From Chinchilla lanigera (Eukaryota > Chordata > Mammalia > Rodentia > Chinchillidae), in NCBI RefSeq assembly GCF_000276665.1, contig NW_004955475.1, forward strand, positions 4,044,814 through 4,108,813: a stretch of DNA of 64,000 nucleotides. The letters are read 5' to 3'. Under the pieces are notes generated by a model, which did not search any database, was not told where the DNA came from, and was given only the letters and a program-made list of their open reading frames with translations. The position numbers and the translations under genes are program-made. Numbering within the stretch: the stretch's first letter is position 1; each line of letters opens with the position of its first letter. Shown piece after piece: positions 53,273 to 64,000 of the stretch.

Positions 53273-54981
53273 TTCCCTACAGTATTTTATCAATAGTTGT
53301 TCTTTAAAGCTAATATTAGATTATAAATATATTCTGGTACATTTAGCTTCATGGAATATTACCTAGTTATTAAAACAGTTAAGACATGTGTAGAAACATG
53401 GAAGTCTTTATGATAGAATATTAAAAATTAGAAAATAAATGATATTATGATTACAACTTTTTAAATACACACACATACATGCTTATGACCGGATTTGAAG
53501 GAATTATAAATATGGAAAAGCACAAATAATTCTGTTATATTTGGTGGATTCTGATTGACTTTGTTCCTACTTTTAAACTTCTTCTAATCCTGTTTTTAAC
53601 TGTCTTCATGGGTAAAAGTGACAAAAACTCTTTGTCAGAGAGTATAAAGAAAAGAAAATATAGCTGTAAGAAGGCTTCCTCTAATGCAATATTATCAGTA
53701 AAGAAGAAGAATCCAAGGTCTTCTCAAAATCTCCTCCAGCCCCACTGTTTAGAACATATAACTTGATGAAAGCAGTATAAATAATTTTTAGCAACTGGCT
53801 TTATCAAGGAAATAAGAGATGAGATGTAAAAAAGAATATGGAAGTAGTCAGAGAACCCAAAAATTTCAACCTCAACCTCTATACTATACAAATGTGTGAG
53901 CTCCTGGGAAAAGAAAGAGCAACAAGGACAAATAGTTTACTGGAGTCCTGCATTTATTTTTTATTCCCCCCGTTTTTTGTCTGGACCAATGATTATCTAA
54001 TTTTCCATAGCAGAGATCAACACAAGTTTGGCTTAGGAGCCAATTATATCTTCTTATTCACTTACTTTTGAAGGTATATTAGTGTAGAATGAGCTACACA
54101 TAAAATGTGACTACCCAAAAACCTGATGCAATTTTAAATTAGAAAAAAAAGTACATTAAAAAGCAAAAATGAGAAGCAATTGGAAGGTAGTCACACTATT
54201 CAGAATAGCATGAAGATCAAGAAAACACTGCACCGCCAGAGGGAGCTAAGCAGGTAAGTAGAGTATAGATGGCCTGAAAAACAACGCCATGAGGGATGAT
54301 GGAATCAGGTATGTTTATCTTGCAGAACACTCAGGAGGCCTCCTGAAACCTGTCAAAGAGCAAAAAGGGAATAGAAGCAATCTATGGATCTCACTGTCAG
54401 ACATGCTTTAAAAACCCTCAGATCCTAGTTTCCATCAGTAAGACAGAATAGGATGGCCTGAATTGATTCAAGAGACCAACTTTCCCAGAGCCTTGCCATT
54501 GCCTCCCAGTGGGCATGGGAGAGAAGGCAGGCCACAGAGTAATTGAGAATTTGTGGATGTGACCCAAGCAGTCACAATTGGCATGAATCACCCCTGGTAT
54601 TGCTATGGTAGCAGTCAAAGAAGGTTGCTCATCCATTTTGCTTTGTTCTTAAATTCATAAGGGTTGTTCTAGAAGTCTAGATCTTGTGTATTGATCTAGA
54701 AGTACTATCTTGATATGGGCTATAAAGTATAGACAAGATTAGCAGAGGAGATCCTCCAAATCACTGGGAAATAGAATAGATCAAGGAGCCTCTGAACCAT
54801 ATGGAGTTTGGAAATTCTTTAAAGAAGGGCACTCACAAGTCTACATCTCAGTGTTTCTATCTCTAAAATGGAAACATAAGAAAAGATTTCCTTGGTACAT
54901 TCAGGTCTAAGTTTCTAGGGGTTTCCTGTATTCTTTTTGTCTGAAAGCTTGAAGTCTGGTAAGAGATATCACAAACATACT
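53273..54981. other. ARHGEF9 intron, no recognised repeat
   Basis: Unique-looking intron, with one possible CTCF-like motif listed separately. Confidence 0.5.
54233..54246 (+). promoter_or_regulatory. Weak candidate CTCF motif
   Basis: ccgccagagggagc departs from CCASYAGRKGGCRS at two positions (third and twelfth). It keeps the central AGAGGG and a CpG. Confidence 0.3.
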
Positions 54982-54995
54982 GAGGATAATTTTTT

Positions 54996-55070
54996 GGGGG
55001 ACACCGGGAATAAACTCAGAAACTCGCAATTGCCAAGCAGGCACTGTGCCATTAAGCTACATCCCCAGCC
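54996..55070 (-). mobile_element. ID SINE (minus strand), older
   Basis: Reversed ID, diverged ('ggacaccgggaataaactca' to 'aagctacatccccagcc'). Flanks gaggataatttttt and aaggatgatttttt are an imperfect target duplication. Confidence 0.88.
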
Positions 55071-56376
55071 AAGGATGATTTTTTAAAAATTAGGGTATAA
55101 TAACCATAACTGTCATATTCACAAATGTATGTACCTCACATATAGTTGCTGCTTCATATATATTTTTTGAATAAATTAGAAATTACTAGCTCTCCTCATG
55201 TTAATAGTGGCAAAAAGTAACTTAGAAGCAAGAGGTTAAAACTGTTTGTTTTCTTTTCTTCTTACCCCTATTGGACAAGAAAACCCTTCTTCAATAATAT
55301 AAAATGATTTTAAAACCTTGAGGATAAGAACAAGATATTTGCCACATGGAAAACTGATAAGTAAGTAATAAACACAGTAATATGTGGACTATACAAGAAG
55401 CACCAATAAAGAGAGGGGAGGGAGAGGGAAGGCCTAGGTTGTCCAGCTAGTCTGGTGGACAGGGTAAAGTCTGGGCAGGTAGAACTTACTGGGTTGGGCA
55501 CTCTAGGTTGATTAGCTACCTCACCTATCCTCATATGCTATATAAATATAGCCATTTTATGCAATGTATTATCCTTTTTATGCATATCAAGATGTGAAGA
55601 TATTTGGAAAATACTAGGATAGGTAAAGTATAGAAGAAAATCCAAATGGTTAATAATTTTGAAACCTCAGGCTTAAACATATCAAATAAAAATGACTTGA
55701 AGCTACAGAATGATGATCTTACAGCATGACTTGAAGAATTCATGAAAAACTTATTTAAATTTCTTCACGGTTAAGAATATGAGACACTAATGTGAATGAC
55801 TGAGGAAAGATAGGTCATTTTCTCAGGAGGCATTTGAGGACAGTATTTGTTCCATAGGTATGGGGTAACTGAACTTATCTTCCCTAAAAGAGATAAGAAA
55901 GTCAGCTTTATAGGATATATTTTGTTCTGTTTGCCCTATGCCTCAGTTTCCTTGATTATAAAATGAGTTACAAGGTTATAAGAGGCAATATCACCCACGA
56001 ATGCTCACAGTGATCTGGAACTAAACTGAGGTTAGTTTATACTGACTAAAACTAAATAGTACTTTATACCTCTATCCAGACTTAGAAAGAATGTGATCTT
56101 CTGCAGTGAATTCATTTAAAAGATATTTCTTATTGACCTCAGTGAAAGACTTTGGTTAAAAGTCAGTTGATTTCCCACTTCCTCCTCTGTAAAATGAGAG
56201 TGTTATGGTTTAAACATCTGTAAAGCACTTCTACTCATAGGAGTAAAAAGAAATGATATTTTCCAATAGATAGTGTGACTTCTTTCTATACTGAATATAG
56301 TGTCTCCCATTTTCCCCTCAATAAATATGAGTGAAACATATTTAGAGCTCTTATTTAACTTACAGGAAGAATAGAT
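55071..56376. other. ARHGEF9 intron, mostly unrecognised
   Basis: A diverged MIR is likely near 55925-56005 ('ctatgcctcagtttccttga'). No exon seen. Confidence 0.5.
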
Positions 56377-56830
56377 TGTGTGTGGTGTTGGTAAGACAAG
56401 AGAGACTCCATTTTCTGTTTTTAACTCCATATTAAGAGAAGTTACTTAAAGTTCACTTAAACTGTAGTTGACCCCCACTCGACTTGGATAGCTATTAACT
56501 CACTTAGAGCAGTCATACAATGGGAACAGAACAAACAGGACAGATTGGCAAGTAGGCTAAAAGTTAAAATGGTCATTTAGAATTTGGCTGTCCAACCTGC
56601 TGGGAAAAATAAACTCTGTGATAAACTTTGTGCAGTCTTGTAAGATTCCTAAAAATGAGGTAATGGTTACTATGAAAACCTAAACTGAAGGTGAGACCCA
56701 GATCACCACAAACATCTTCTCTGGCTCCTGGTTAGAGACTGTCCATCAGCTGGCTTAAATAAAGTTTTGTTTGTTCCTGCTTTTTCAGTTTTCTTGTGAG
56801 TGCCTTTCTCAGTGAACTCCCTTGCCATAT
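56377..56830 (+). mobile_element. Probable solo LTR
   Basis: Starts near tgtgtgtggtgttgg. Contains 'ggcttaaataaagttttgtt' (polyadenylation signal) and 'ccttgtgagtgccttt'-like U5 wording near 56795. Composition and layout resemble an ERV LTR. Borders and target duplication are not resolved. Confidence 0.45.
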
Positions 56831-57753
56831 CAGTGTCATATTAACATATCCATACTTGAGTAGAACATGCCTCCAAGGGTAGCAAGAAAAAAGAGGCAGA
56901 AAATGCAGAAGAAACCTGTGTCAATTCCACAGCTCTTCTAGTTCAGCATGTTGACATCTTACAGAACCAGAGAAACTAGGATCCAGAAATCACTGAAAGA
57001 ACAACTCTAGTCAACTCATTTTAGGACTGGGTAGAAAGTCAGGGTAGAAGAGACTTTGCTACAGTTTCCTGGCCAGTGCGTGATGAAGTAGGAACCCAAA
57101 CCCTGGATTTCTTATTCTAAATTTGGTGTTCTTTCTAGTAAATCATTTTCTCCACAGGTTTTGGCTTTACACATTACTGCTGGCCTTAACCACCCGTGGT
57201 AGAAATTGATCTAATCACTTTTATTGGTCTTTTTAATAATAAAATTAATTTTTAAAGTCTATAAATGGATCAAATCTAGTTACTTGAATTTGAGTAATTA
57301 CTGCCCAAATATAGATTTAATTAATACAATTCATGCCAATTAAAAATTGTTACAATAATCAACAAATTCATTTCATTAAAGAAATTTATTTATATTCATG
57401 AGTAGTTCATCTTTAATAAATTCTCTAAACTTTAAAATGGAAATGCTACAAGTATCCCACTGCTGGTATATATAATATGGCCTTTACAATTGCTGTGCCA
57501 CAAATTAGCAATATTATAATTTTTATACATTGTAATGTTTTCTTTAAGGAACTGTAATATGATGACATCTGGCTTGCTAAATCAATGCCTTTTTTTGCTT
57601 TATTATAAACAAAGACCCCCTGAAGAGTGGTACAAGTTACCCAATGGGACAGTCATACGTGTACCACCAGTAGTTTAAGCTGGTAAAAATAATCAAATTC
57701 AAATCAGAGCTGCCTAGCAGTGACACACACTAATTATAGCCCTGTCATGAACA
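56831..57753. other. Intron, no recognised feature
   Basis: Very AT-rich from about 57200 to 57600. No repeat family named. Confidence 0.5.
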
Positions 57754-58202
57754 TGTTAAAGGTGATACAACCTAGGGCTCAAAATTGTTCCTGACCCAAC
57801 TAGATACAGCTTTCTTTAACTACCTTTGACATCTCTGTGGCTGCAAAATAGGTCTAAAAATAGTTTCTAACAATCATCAGTAACAGCTCTGCTTATGTTA
57901 GTTGAACTGAGCAACCCTCAAAGCAAGGTTGTTATTTATATCCAGATTTCCCTGTTAGCTTAAACCACCCCCCACCAGCAGCTTAACTTCTAGGTTTAAA
58001 GCCAGTTAACTTCTTCATTCCATCCCTTTTTCTATTCCCCAGCCCAAGCTCTACTCCCTACCTCAGGCTTAAAAGCTGCTGCCCTGCTTCTTAGGAGTGG
58101 GCTGAAGTCTGTAATTTAGATCCCCAACATGCTGCTGTACATGTTGTGCTAATAAATCTTTCTGCCTCCATCTGTTGTCTCCAAGATTTAATAAACCTAA
58201 CA
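57754..58202 (+). mobile_element. 5' LTR of the class I ERV
   Basis: Ends ...cctaaca, two bases before the primer site, which is the standard layout. Signals aataaa at 58151 and near 58190 (within aataaacc) lie in the right place. The left border is set at tgttaaagg by the TG rule and may be off. Confidence 0.65.
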
Positions 58203-58204
58203 TT

Positions 58205-58222
58205 TGGTGCTGAAACCCAGGA
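58205..58222 (+). other. Primer-binding site, tRNA-Phe type
   Basis: tggtgctgaaacccagga equals the complement of the tRNA-Phe 3' end except at two positions, and both changes are CpG-decay type (cg to tg, cg to ca). Confidence 0.8.
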
Positions 58223-58429
58223 GGCCTTTGCAAAGGGAAACTTTCATAAGGTCACCTTTATTGTTGCTGTCCTTCCACACAACATCAACCATCCTCTCTG
58301 ATCCAGGAGGTCATTTCCTTGGAGTTGGGTGAATCTCTAGGTTTCTTCCAGAGAAACTTGCCATTTTCTTCTGTCTATCAAAATCCTAGCACTGGGTCTT
58401 AGTCCCTTCTGGACTGTGGAACTGTCCGC

Positions 58430-59010
58430 TTGGTCTGGCCCCTCAGGAGGCATGGGATGCTGGTCTTCTGCTGGTGGCCACCTTTACTGAGAACATACTC
58501 AAAGATAGGGGATGCCTGTCTCTCCGCTGTTTTTTCTTCCATTTACCTAGAGAACCCATTCACTCCACTATGGACAATTTCAGTTTGGCCTTCTGGGCAT
58601 CCAAAGACTAGCTTTTGTTACCATCTGTTTAAAAACCTGAAAACCCTCTATCTGGGAAGGGGAGACAACAAACCAATTTTTTTCTTCTGTAATAGTTTAA
58701 TAGTAACCTAAACACAGTACCTTCAACTTCCAAATTCTTCAAGACTTAAACAGATGTACCCACTGCAATGTCAGGTGGTCCAAAGTTTTTTATGTGCAGG
58801 CTTTCTTTTACCTTCTCAGTCCACTTTCTGTCAATCCTGTACTACTTTCCAAATTCTCCTTCTTCATGATCAACCTAGACTTGATTCTAGTTCTGTCCTT
58901 GAACCTGAATTCAATCTTTTGACCTTGAAGCCCCACTCCCATATGCCCCTTAAAACTTCACTCCTTCTTCTTCAGCCCCACCATCAGAGAACTCCTCCCA
59001 TTAAGTAGCC
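58430..59010 (+). pseudogene. ERV gag remnant (matrix-like region)
   Basis: Two successive open frames, 58430-58711 and 58754-59008, read in order as parts of a class I ERV matrix/gag N-terminal region: a block ending with a short Phe-rich segment (FFFCNS), then a YVQAFF-like block decayed to VQSFLCAGFLL. A frameshift and stop separate them. Nothing beyond family likeness is claimed. Confidence 0.55.
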
Positions 59011-60550
59011 CATCTCTCCACCCTTTTTTTGTTAGCCTACTATAAGCTCTTATGCTCTTCAGCTCCCTCTTAAGCTGGAGCCTCAATTGGCTTCCTCCTC
59101 AAGGAGGTGGCCGGGGAAGAGGGCATTATACACACATTCATTTCCTTTCTCCCTTTTTGACTTTTCCCAAGTTAAAGTATGCCTGGGTTTCGGTTCCCCT
59201 CAGGCCCCAGTTCAACCTCCAGTCTCTCCTCAACCAGATAACTCCCTTTCAGTTTCTCTCCTTTTCCACACACAAATACCTTTTCTGTCTTTTCTAACAT
59301 TTTTGGTGTAACTCTATACTGTCAAAATAACAAAAACATTACAAGATATCTCTATTATAATTCACCTAAAAATACTATGGTAATGCCTAGGGAGATAATT
59401 GTGTTATGTATCTCATGTTTGTCTGCCTGCTAATCTGTGCTTATAATAATCAACCTTGGATATAGGGAATTCCTGGACAAGACTCCCTGTGTGGCTGTCA
59501 AAGCAGCTGCTTCAAGCACTTCGGTTTTATCAAAGATGGGTGGCTTCTCTGGTTATTCCCAGGATCCCCAACTCCAAGGTTAGGGGGAAATTTTACTTGT
59601 TGGTAAATAATTTAAAGAGATCTGTATAAAGTCTGTGTGGACAAGGGTGACCCCCACCCATGGCAGCAACAACAGAGACTAAATTCCAAACCCATACCAA
59701 GTAAATACAGAAAAAACTGAAATAAAACAAAATACCAATGCCAATGGTAAACATGCCACAAAATTAGACTTTTTTTTAAATAAAGTGGTCTAAATCACCA
59801 AACTTAGCTCATGCTGGAGTCTAAACACAAGTTGGTTTAACAGTCAATAAGTCACACTACAAGGTCAAGTATCAGGGAAAATGTGGTTCTTGGGTTACAC
59901 ACAGTCTACACTGGGTTGTAGCAAATAACAAGCTAAAATTGACTACTGTCTCAGGATACCATAAGACAAACAGCCTTCCTGACCCCCATAAAATGGTAAT
60001 GAGGGCACACTAAAAAAATCCAAATGATTGGTAATATCTTAACTGATTAGTAAATTTACTTTAAATTCGGTGGTTTAAATTAATATATTCATCGGACCAA
60101 TGTGCCTAAAAAGTTACTTAGAAATAGCTTTGGGATGATTCTTAAACTACAATTATAGGGTTAAATTACTCTGCTGTTAGTTTGTACATGTAATAAGATA
60201 ATTTTTTGTTCAGTGTCATATGAAGTCTTAAAGGATTATCAGTCATTGCTACAAGGTAACATCTTTGCTCCTCTTTCTACTTTCTCTGGTACTAAGATCA
60301 TTTAGTGTTCAGTGCTGCTTAAAATCTGTTATTCAGCTAGCACTAATAAAAATATACTATCTGTAGGTTAACTCTGAGATAAAAATGTACCAAAAATATT
60401 TTCAAATACGAGCATCTACTAAGACTATTATAGATAGAGATATGAAAAACGTTAGAAATATAAAGCTATGTCTTGAAATGAGATTTTTATGTAATAAGGT
60501 TTTCCCCAACCAAGATGGGAAACGGAAACATAGTGACAAAACTCAGAGGT
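59011..60550 (+). other. ERV internal region, unassigned
   Basis: Between the gag-like frames and the inserted L1. Pro/Leu-rich open frames at 59052-59311 could be the proline-rich part of gag. No other domain recognised. Confidence 0.4.
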
Positions 60551-61740
60551 TTGAGTAATACTTCACTGTACAAAAACACCACATCTTTTTTATCTATTCC
60601 TCAGTTGATGGGCATTTGGGTTGTTTCCAAGATTTAGTTATGACAAATTGCACTGTTATAAACATGGATGCACATACATTGCTGTGGTATGATGCTTTCA
60701 GTTTTTCTGGAAAAATACCCAGAAGGGGAACAGCTGGGTTAAATGGGACTTCTAATCCTACTTTTTCGAGGAATCTCCACACTGACTTCCACAGTGGTTG
60801 TACCAGTCTATACTCCCACCAACAGTGGAGAAAGATTCCTTTTCCCCCACAGCCTCACCAGAATTTATTATTGGATGATTTCTTAATGACAGCCATTCTT
60901 GATAAAGTGAGATGGAATCTGTGTTGTAATTTGCATTTCTCCAATGACCAATGATGTTGAACATTTTTTCATATTTATTTGCCATTTGTATTTCCTCATC
61001 TGAGAAGTGTGTATTCATCTCAGATGCCTATTTTTTGATTGGGTATTTAAATTTAGGGAGCCTAATATTTTTTATTTCTTTATATGTTCTAGATAGAAGT
61101 CCTTTGTCTGAGAGACAGTTGGCTAAATTTTTTCCCAATTCATGGGTCTTCCTTTTACTCTGTTGTGATTTCTTTTGATATGCAAAATATTTTCAATAAG
61201 ATGAAATCCCAGTTGTTGATTCTTTCAAGTAGTTCCCAGACAGTTTGGTATTTGTTCATGAGTTCTGTGCCTTCCCCTATGCTTTTATAGGTAAGTGGAC
61301 GCAACTACAGACCATACTCATAAGTGAAATAAATCAGACTTACATGTGTAAACATAGTATTGTTTCCTTAGGATAAGAAATTAAAAGAGTAAATAACATC
61401 TGAATGACACAATAGATATTGTGAAAGGGAAAGAAACTGCTCAAAAGGAAAGAACAACTGGGATCGGGAAAAGGAGAAAAAGAAGTGAGAAAAAGGAAAG
61501 AAAAAATTAAGTATATTTATATACACAAGATAGCTAAGATAATTGTAATACTGATTTCTATTGGTTGGTGGAAAGGAACAGTTGATGTTTAATTGTTTGA
61601 TCAATTTTGCATGCCTATGTCTGGTAATATGAACAACTACTTTGATAGTAACTGTTAATTCGTATCATCTTGTTTTGAAATTCTGTGTCATTTTTATGTT
61701 TTTTTCTTATTTTTTGTTCCTTTAAAAAAAGACTAGACTA
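60551..61740. mobile_element. 5'-inverted (twin-primed) L1 insertion
   Basis: 60551 to about 61278 is L1 ORF2 C-terminal sequence on the minus strand (frames MANKYEKMFNIIGHW and LGIFPEKLKA). About 61278-61740 is the directly following L1 3' end on the plus strand, ending in an A tail. Compared with L1 no. 1, only about 20 bp are lost between the inverted and direct parts. Target duplication: aaaactcagaggt before 60551 and aaaattcagaggt at the end, one mismatch. It lies inside the ERV. Confidence 0.9.
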
Positions 61741-61754
61741 AAAAAAAAATTCAG

Positions 61755-62885
61755 AGGTCCAATTATGACAAAAGGTCTAGGGAGGATGAGCCATTTAAAA
61801 GGAAATATGTTTGGCTGCTCTGCTTTTATTCTTATTGGTTTATTTAGGCCTAAAATCTGTTCTTTTTAAACCTCTTTGTTGATGAAATGTGGATGAAAGG
61901 GCCTATGACGATCAATCATTTTCCTTCTAAAATAGGACCAGATAAGACCAACAACTGGAACAGCATCTCAGCAATGAGGGACAGTAATAAACAATGACTA
62001 ATCAACACTGTATTCAGGACTAGAGGAGATATTAAAAAACATGAAAACTATCAAAATCAAAATGGAATGACTTGTATCAAGTTTACCAAAAGATAAATGG
62101 AGCTCAGAGCTTAGAAGGGAAGGTTCTTGTGTAAGTGCCTGATTGTAACTATACTGCAAAAGATATTACTTGGCTCTGGTTTTCAAAGTCCTTGGTAAAA
62201 ATGGCTACTAATGATTAGCCTTAATTTTCTTTGGTTCATGTCTGTACACTATGTTCTCTAGTTTATTTCTTCCAGGACAATACATTTCTCCATAACGGGC
62301 CTCAGACCAGTGCTTAAGCCCACTACAAAAACCTCTAGATTACATTACCCAGTTTAGGTTTCAAGCCTAAGCTCAAAGTCTCCCTATCTCTGATGATCGG
62401 CAAACTCAAAATAGGCCCCTAGTGATGGCTCCACTCAGCTCAAAGCAGTTACAGATTTGATGATTTTGTTCCTTGTCAATGATTTGATTTTGCTGATTCA
62501 TCACAAAAAAATATGGTGTCAAAAAGGTTAAAATTCTCAGCACCCAAACTTCTTTGATAACACCCTTTGGTAAAAATGGATACTAATGGCTACACTCTTT
62601 GGCCTAGTACCTACTGGATAGTCATAAAACGCTACCCTAATGGGGCCTAAAACCAGCACAAGATAAAAGCAAATACAAAAACTATCCTTGTCTCCCCTGA
62701 GCTAAAAGGACTAACAGATTGTCCCTAGACCTTTGGGAGCATTGCTAAACAAATCCAAGACCAATTCTGACTTGTCCTTTCCCAGTCTGCTGTGACCTGT
62801 TGCTAACAACTAATTAGGCCCCAATTCTTAAGCTTCCATGACCTCCATCACCAAAACAGAACCCATGGTTTGTCTAAAGGTAGCA
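61755..62885 (+). other. ERV internal region, unassigned
   Basis: Resumes after the L1 insertion. Probably the rest of gag up to protease, but no domain can be read. The short segment ggtaaaaatgg(c/a)tactaatg occurs twice, at about 62194 and 62570. Confidence 0.4.
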
Positions 62886-62889
62886 GGTA

Positions 62890-63110
62890 AACAAATCTCT
62901 TTTCCTTTGGATACAGGGATGTATTTGTTTTAACAGAAATAATGTGGAACTTTTAGTCCCCTCCGCTGTCTCTATTATGGGGGTTGAAGATACTACAGTG
63001 TAGCAAGCCTCTGTCTTACACCTTAAAAACAGCAATTTTCATATATTCCCAACCTGTCCCATCTCATAAATGGGAAAAGACATACTTTCAAAATTACATT
63101 CTGCCATTAC
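62890..63110 (+). pseudogene. ERV protease-like remnant
   Basis: A LDTG-like start (encoded around 'cctttggatacaggga', 62908) followed by an IMGVED-like segment near 62976 and an IFPTCP-like segment near 63043 are in the order of class I ERV proteases. Frame shifts and stops intervene. Confidence 0.55.
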
Positions 63111-63159
63111 CATCCAGAGTTCCTCAAACTTAGCTGCTCTTCTTCTCCTTAACCCATCA

Positions 63160-64000
63160 CCCTCCTCAACCTAGATTACACAAACCTTACCTTATATTCT
63201 ATTCCAATAAGAAAACCCTATTGTGTGGGACACTAAACACCCTACCCAGTCACTTTTCATCATACTTCTATTAAGTTTACCCTCACAGACTGCACTTGCT
63301 TTCCCAGGTAGGCATAATATCCCCTTAACTCACAGGCGATATGGAGACTCCAATCTACTATTTTCAAATTCCTCTTCACCTGGTTTCTTAAACTTACCAG
63401 TTCTCCTTATAACACTCCTACCTTAGCCATTAAAAAAACACATGGAATCTATTATCTATTCCAGGGCTTACATATTATCAGTGAAACCTCTTTGATCATT
63501 GTCCCTGTAGTGCCCAATCCAGCCAACATTCCTTCTTCAATACTGCCAGATACTTCTCATTTTATAGTTGTTGACCTCAAACATAATTTTTAAACTATCC
63601 CTCTTGACTCCAGTTCAGAAAATCATTTCATCTTTACCTTGATGAATCTTGACACCAAAAACTTCCAACAACAACTCACTTAAACCACCCTTCCTCAGGG
63701 ATTCTACAAAAGGCCACACCTTTTTAGACAAACACTTGTCAAAGACCCCTAGGCTCCTTTCCCCTAAAACCCTAGCTGTTTTATCTAAAATGCTGATAAG
63801 CTTTTATTGTACAGCTCTTTTCTTAATATGTACATAACAGACACTGTTTAGTTACTTAATTTCCTAGCAACAAAGGGAGCCTGGGTATCTCCAGACAACA
63901 TCCACTTCTCTCAGACTGAGCTCACCTACCTTGGACTTCACATTACCCCTACTCATAAGGGAATCATACAGGACCACAAAAACCCTCATTCCCTTATCCC
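63160..64000 (+). pseudogene. ERV reverse transcriptase remnant, truncated by window
   Basis: RT blocks appear in order but in changing frames: SPYNTPTLAIKK-like (about 63395), a PDTSHF segment (63550), a TLPQGFYK-like segment (63690), the catalytic region at 63789-63812 and a TYLGLHITPTHKG segment (63928). The YxDD active site reads NADK (63789-63800), so both the Tyr and the second Asp are lost. Non-functional. Confidence 0.75.

Larger units (their letters stand above)
57754..64000 (+). mobile_element. Decayed class I endogenous retrovirus, cut by the window edge
   Basis: Order on the plus strand: 5' LTR (to 58202), primer-binding site (58205-58222), gag-like remnants (about 58430-59010), an inserted L1 (60551-61740), protease-like remnants (about 62890-63110) and RT remnants (about 63160-64000). 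The primer site is the tRNA-Phe type used by HERV-F-like class I elements. All reading frames are broken by stops and shifts. env and the 3' LTR are beyond the window. Antisense to ARHGEF9. Confidence 0.8.

Noticed and set aside
58430..59010. Intact retroviral gag gene
   Set aside because: Two short frames separated by stop and frameshift, with no continuation; only a remnant.

Overview
The window is mammalian nuclear DNA, almost certainly from a rodent. Twelve ID-type SINEs (tRNA-derived, with A-box and B-box motifs and A-rich tails), several B1-type (7SL-derived) SINEs and one B1+ID dimer make up the SINE content. The ID core matches none of the mouse, rat or squirrel forms I know well. I would guess a beaver, kangaroo-rat or pocket-gopher lineage, but the species is not settled.

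The only protein-coding gene I can support is ARHGEF9 (collybistin), on the minus strand. Four consecutive internal exons lie at 50547-50726, 26423-26655, 21678-21807 and 14043-14174. Their lengths (180, 233, 130 and 132 bp) join into 225 codons with matching splice phases and canonical AG/GT borders. They encode most of the Dbl-homology (DH) domain and the start of the pleckstrin-homology (PH) domain. The SH3 exon, the first DH exon and the rest of the PH domain lie outside the window. ARHGEF9 is X-linked in eutherians, and the very high L1 content fits an X chromosome.

Everything else is intron, mostly transposon. From left to right: the 5' end of a minus-strand L1 (1-775); a nearly complete decayed L1 with a 5' tandem promoter-like array (2388-8168); MIR-rich old intron (8169-14042); intron with MIR, MaLR LTRs, IDs and a perfect CTCF-type motif (14175-21677); a short intron with an L1 tail and B1s (21808-26422); and a 23.9-kb intron made largely of nested L1s. 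In that intron an old L1 is split first by one younger L1 (about 30428-37395) and again by a second (about 37956-44724). The second younger L1 carries a solo LTR with a clean 4-bp target duplication. The right-hand intron (50727-64000) holds IDs, a B1+ID dimer, and a class I endogenous retrovirus with an LTR, a tRNA-Phe-type primer site, gag-like, protease-like and RT-like remnants. A 5'-inverted (twin-primed) L1 is inserted in this retrovirus.

No operons, CRISPR arrays or functional transposon ORFs are present. I did not find a new biological system. The most informative signals are structural: the nested insertion history, the twin-priming scar, the 201-bp short-range duplication, the L1 promoter monomers and two candidate CTCF sites.
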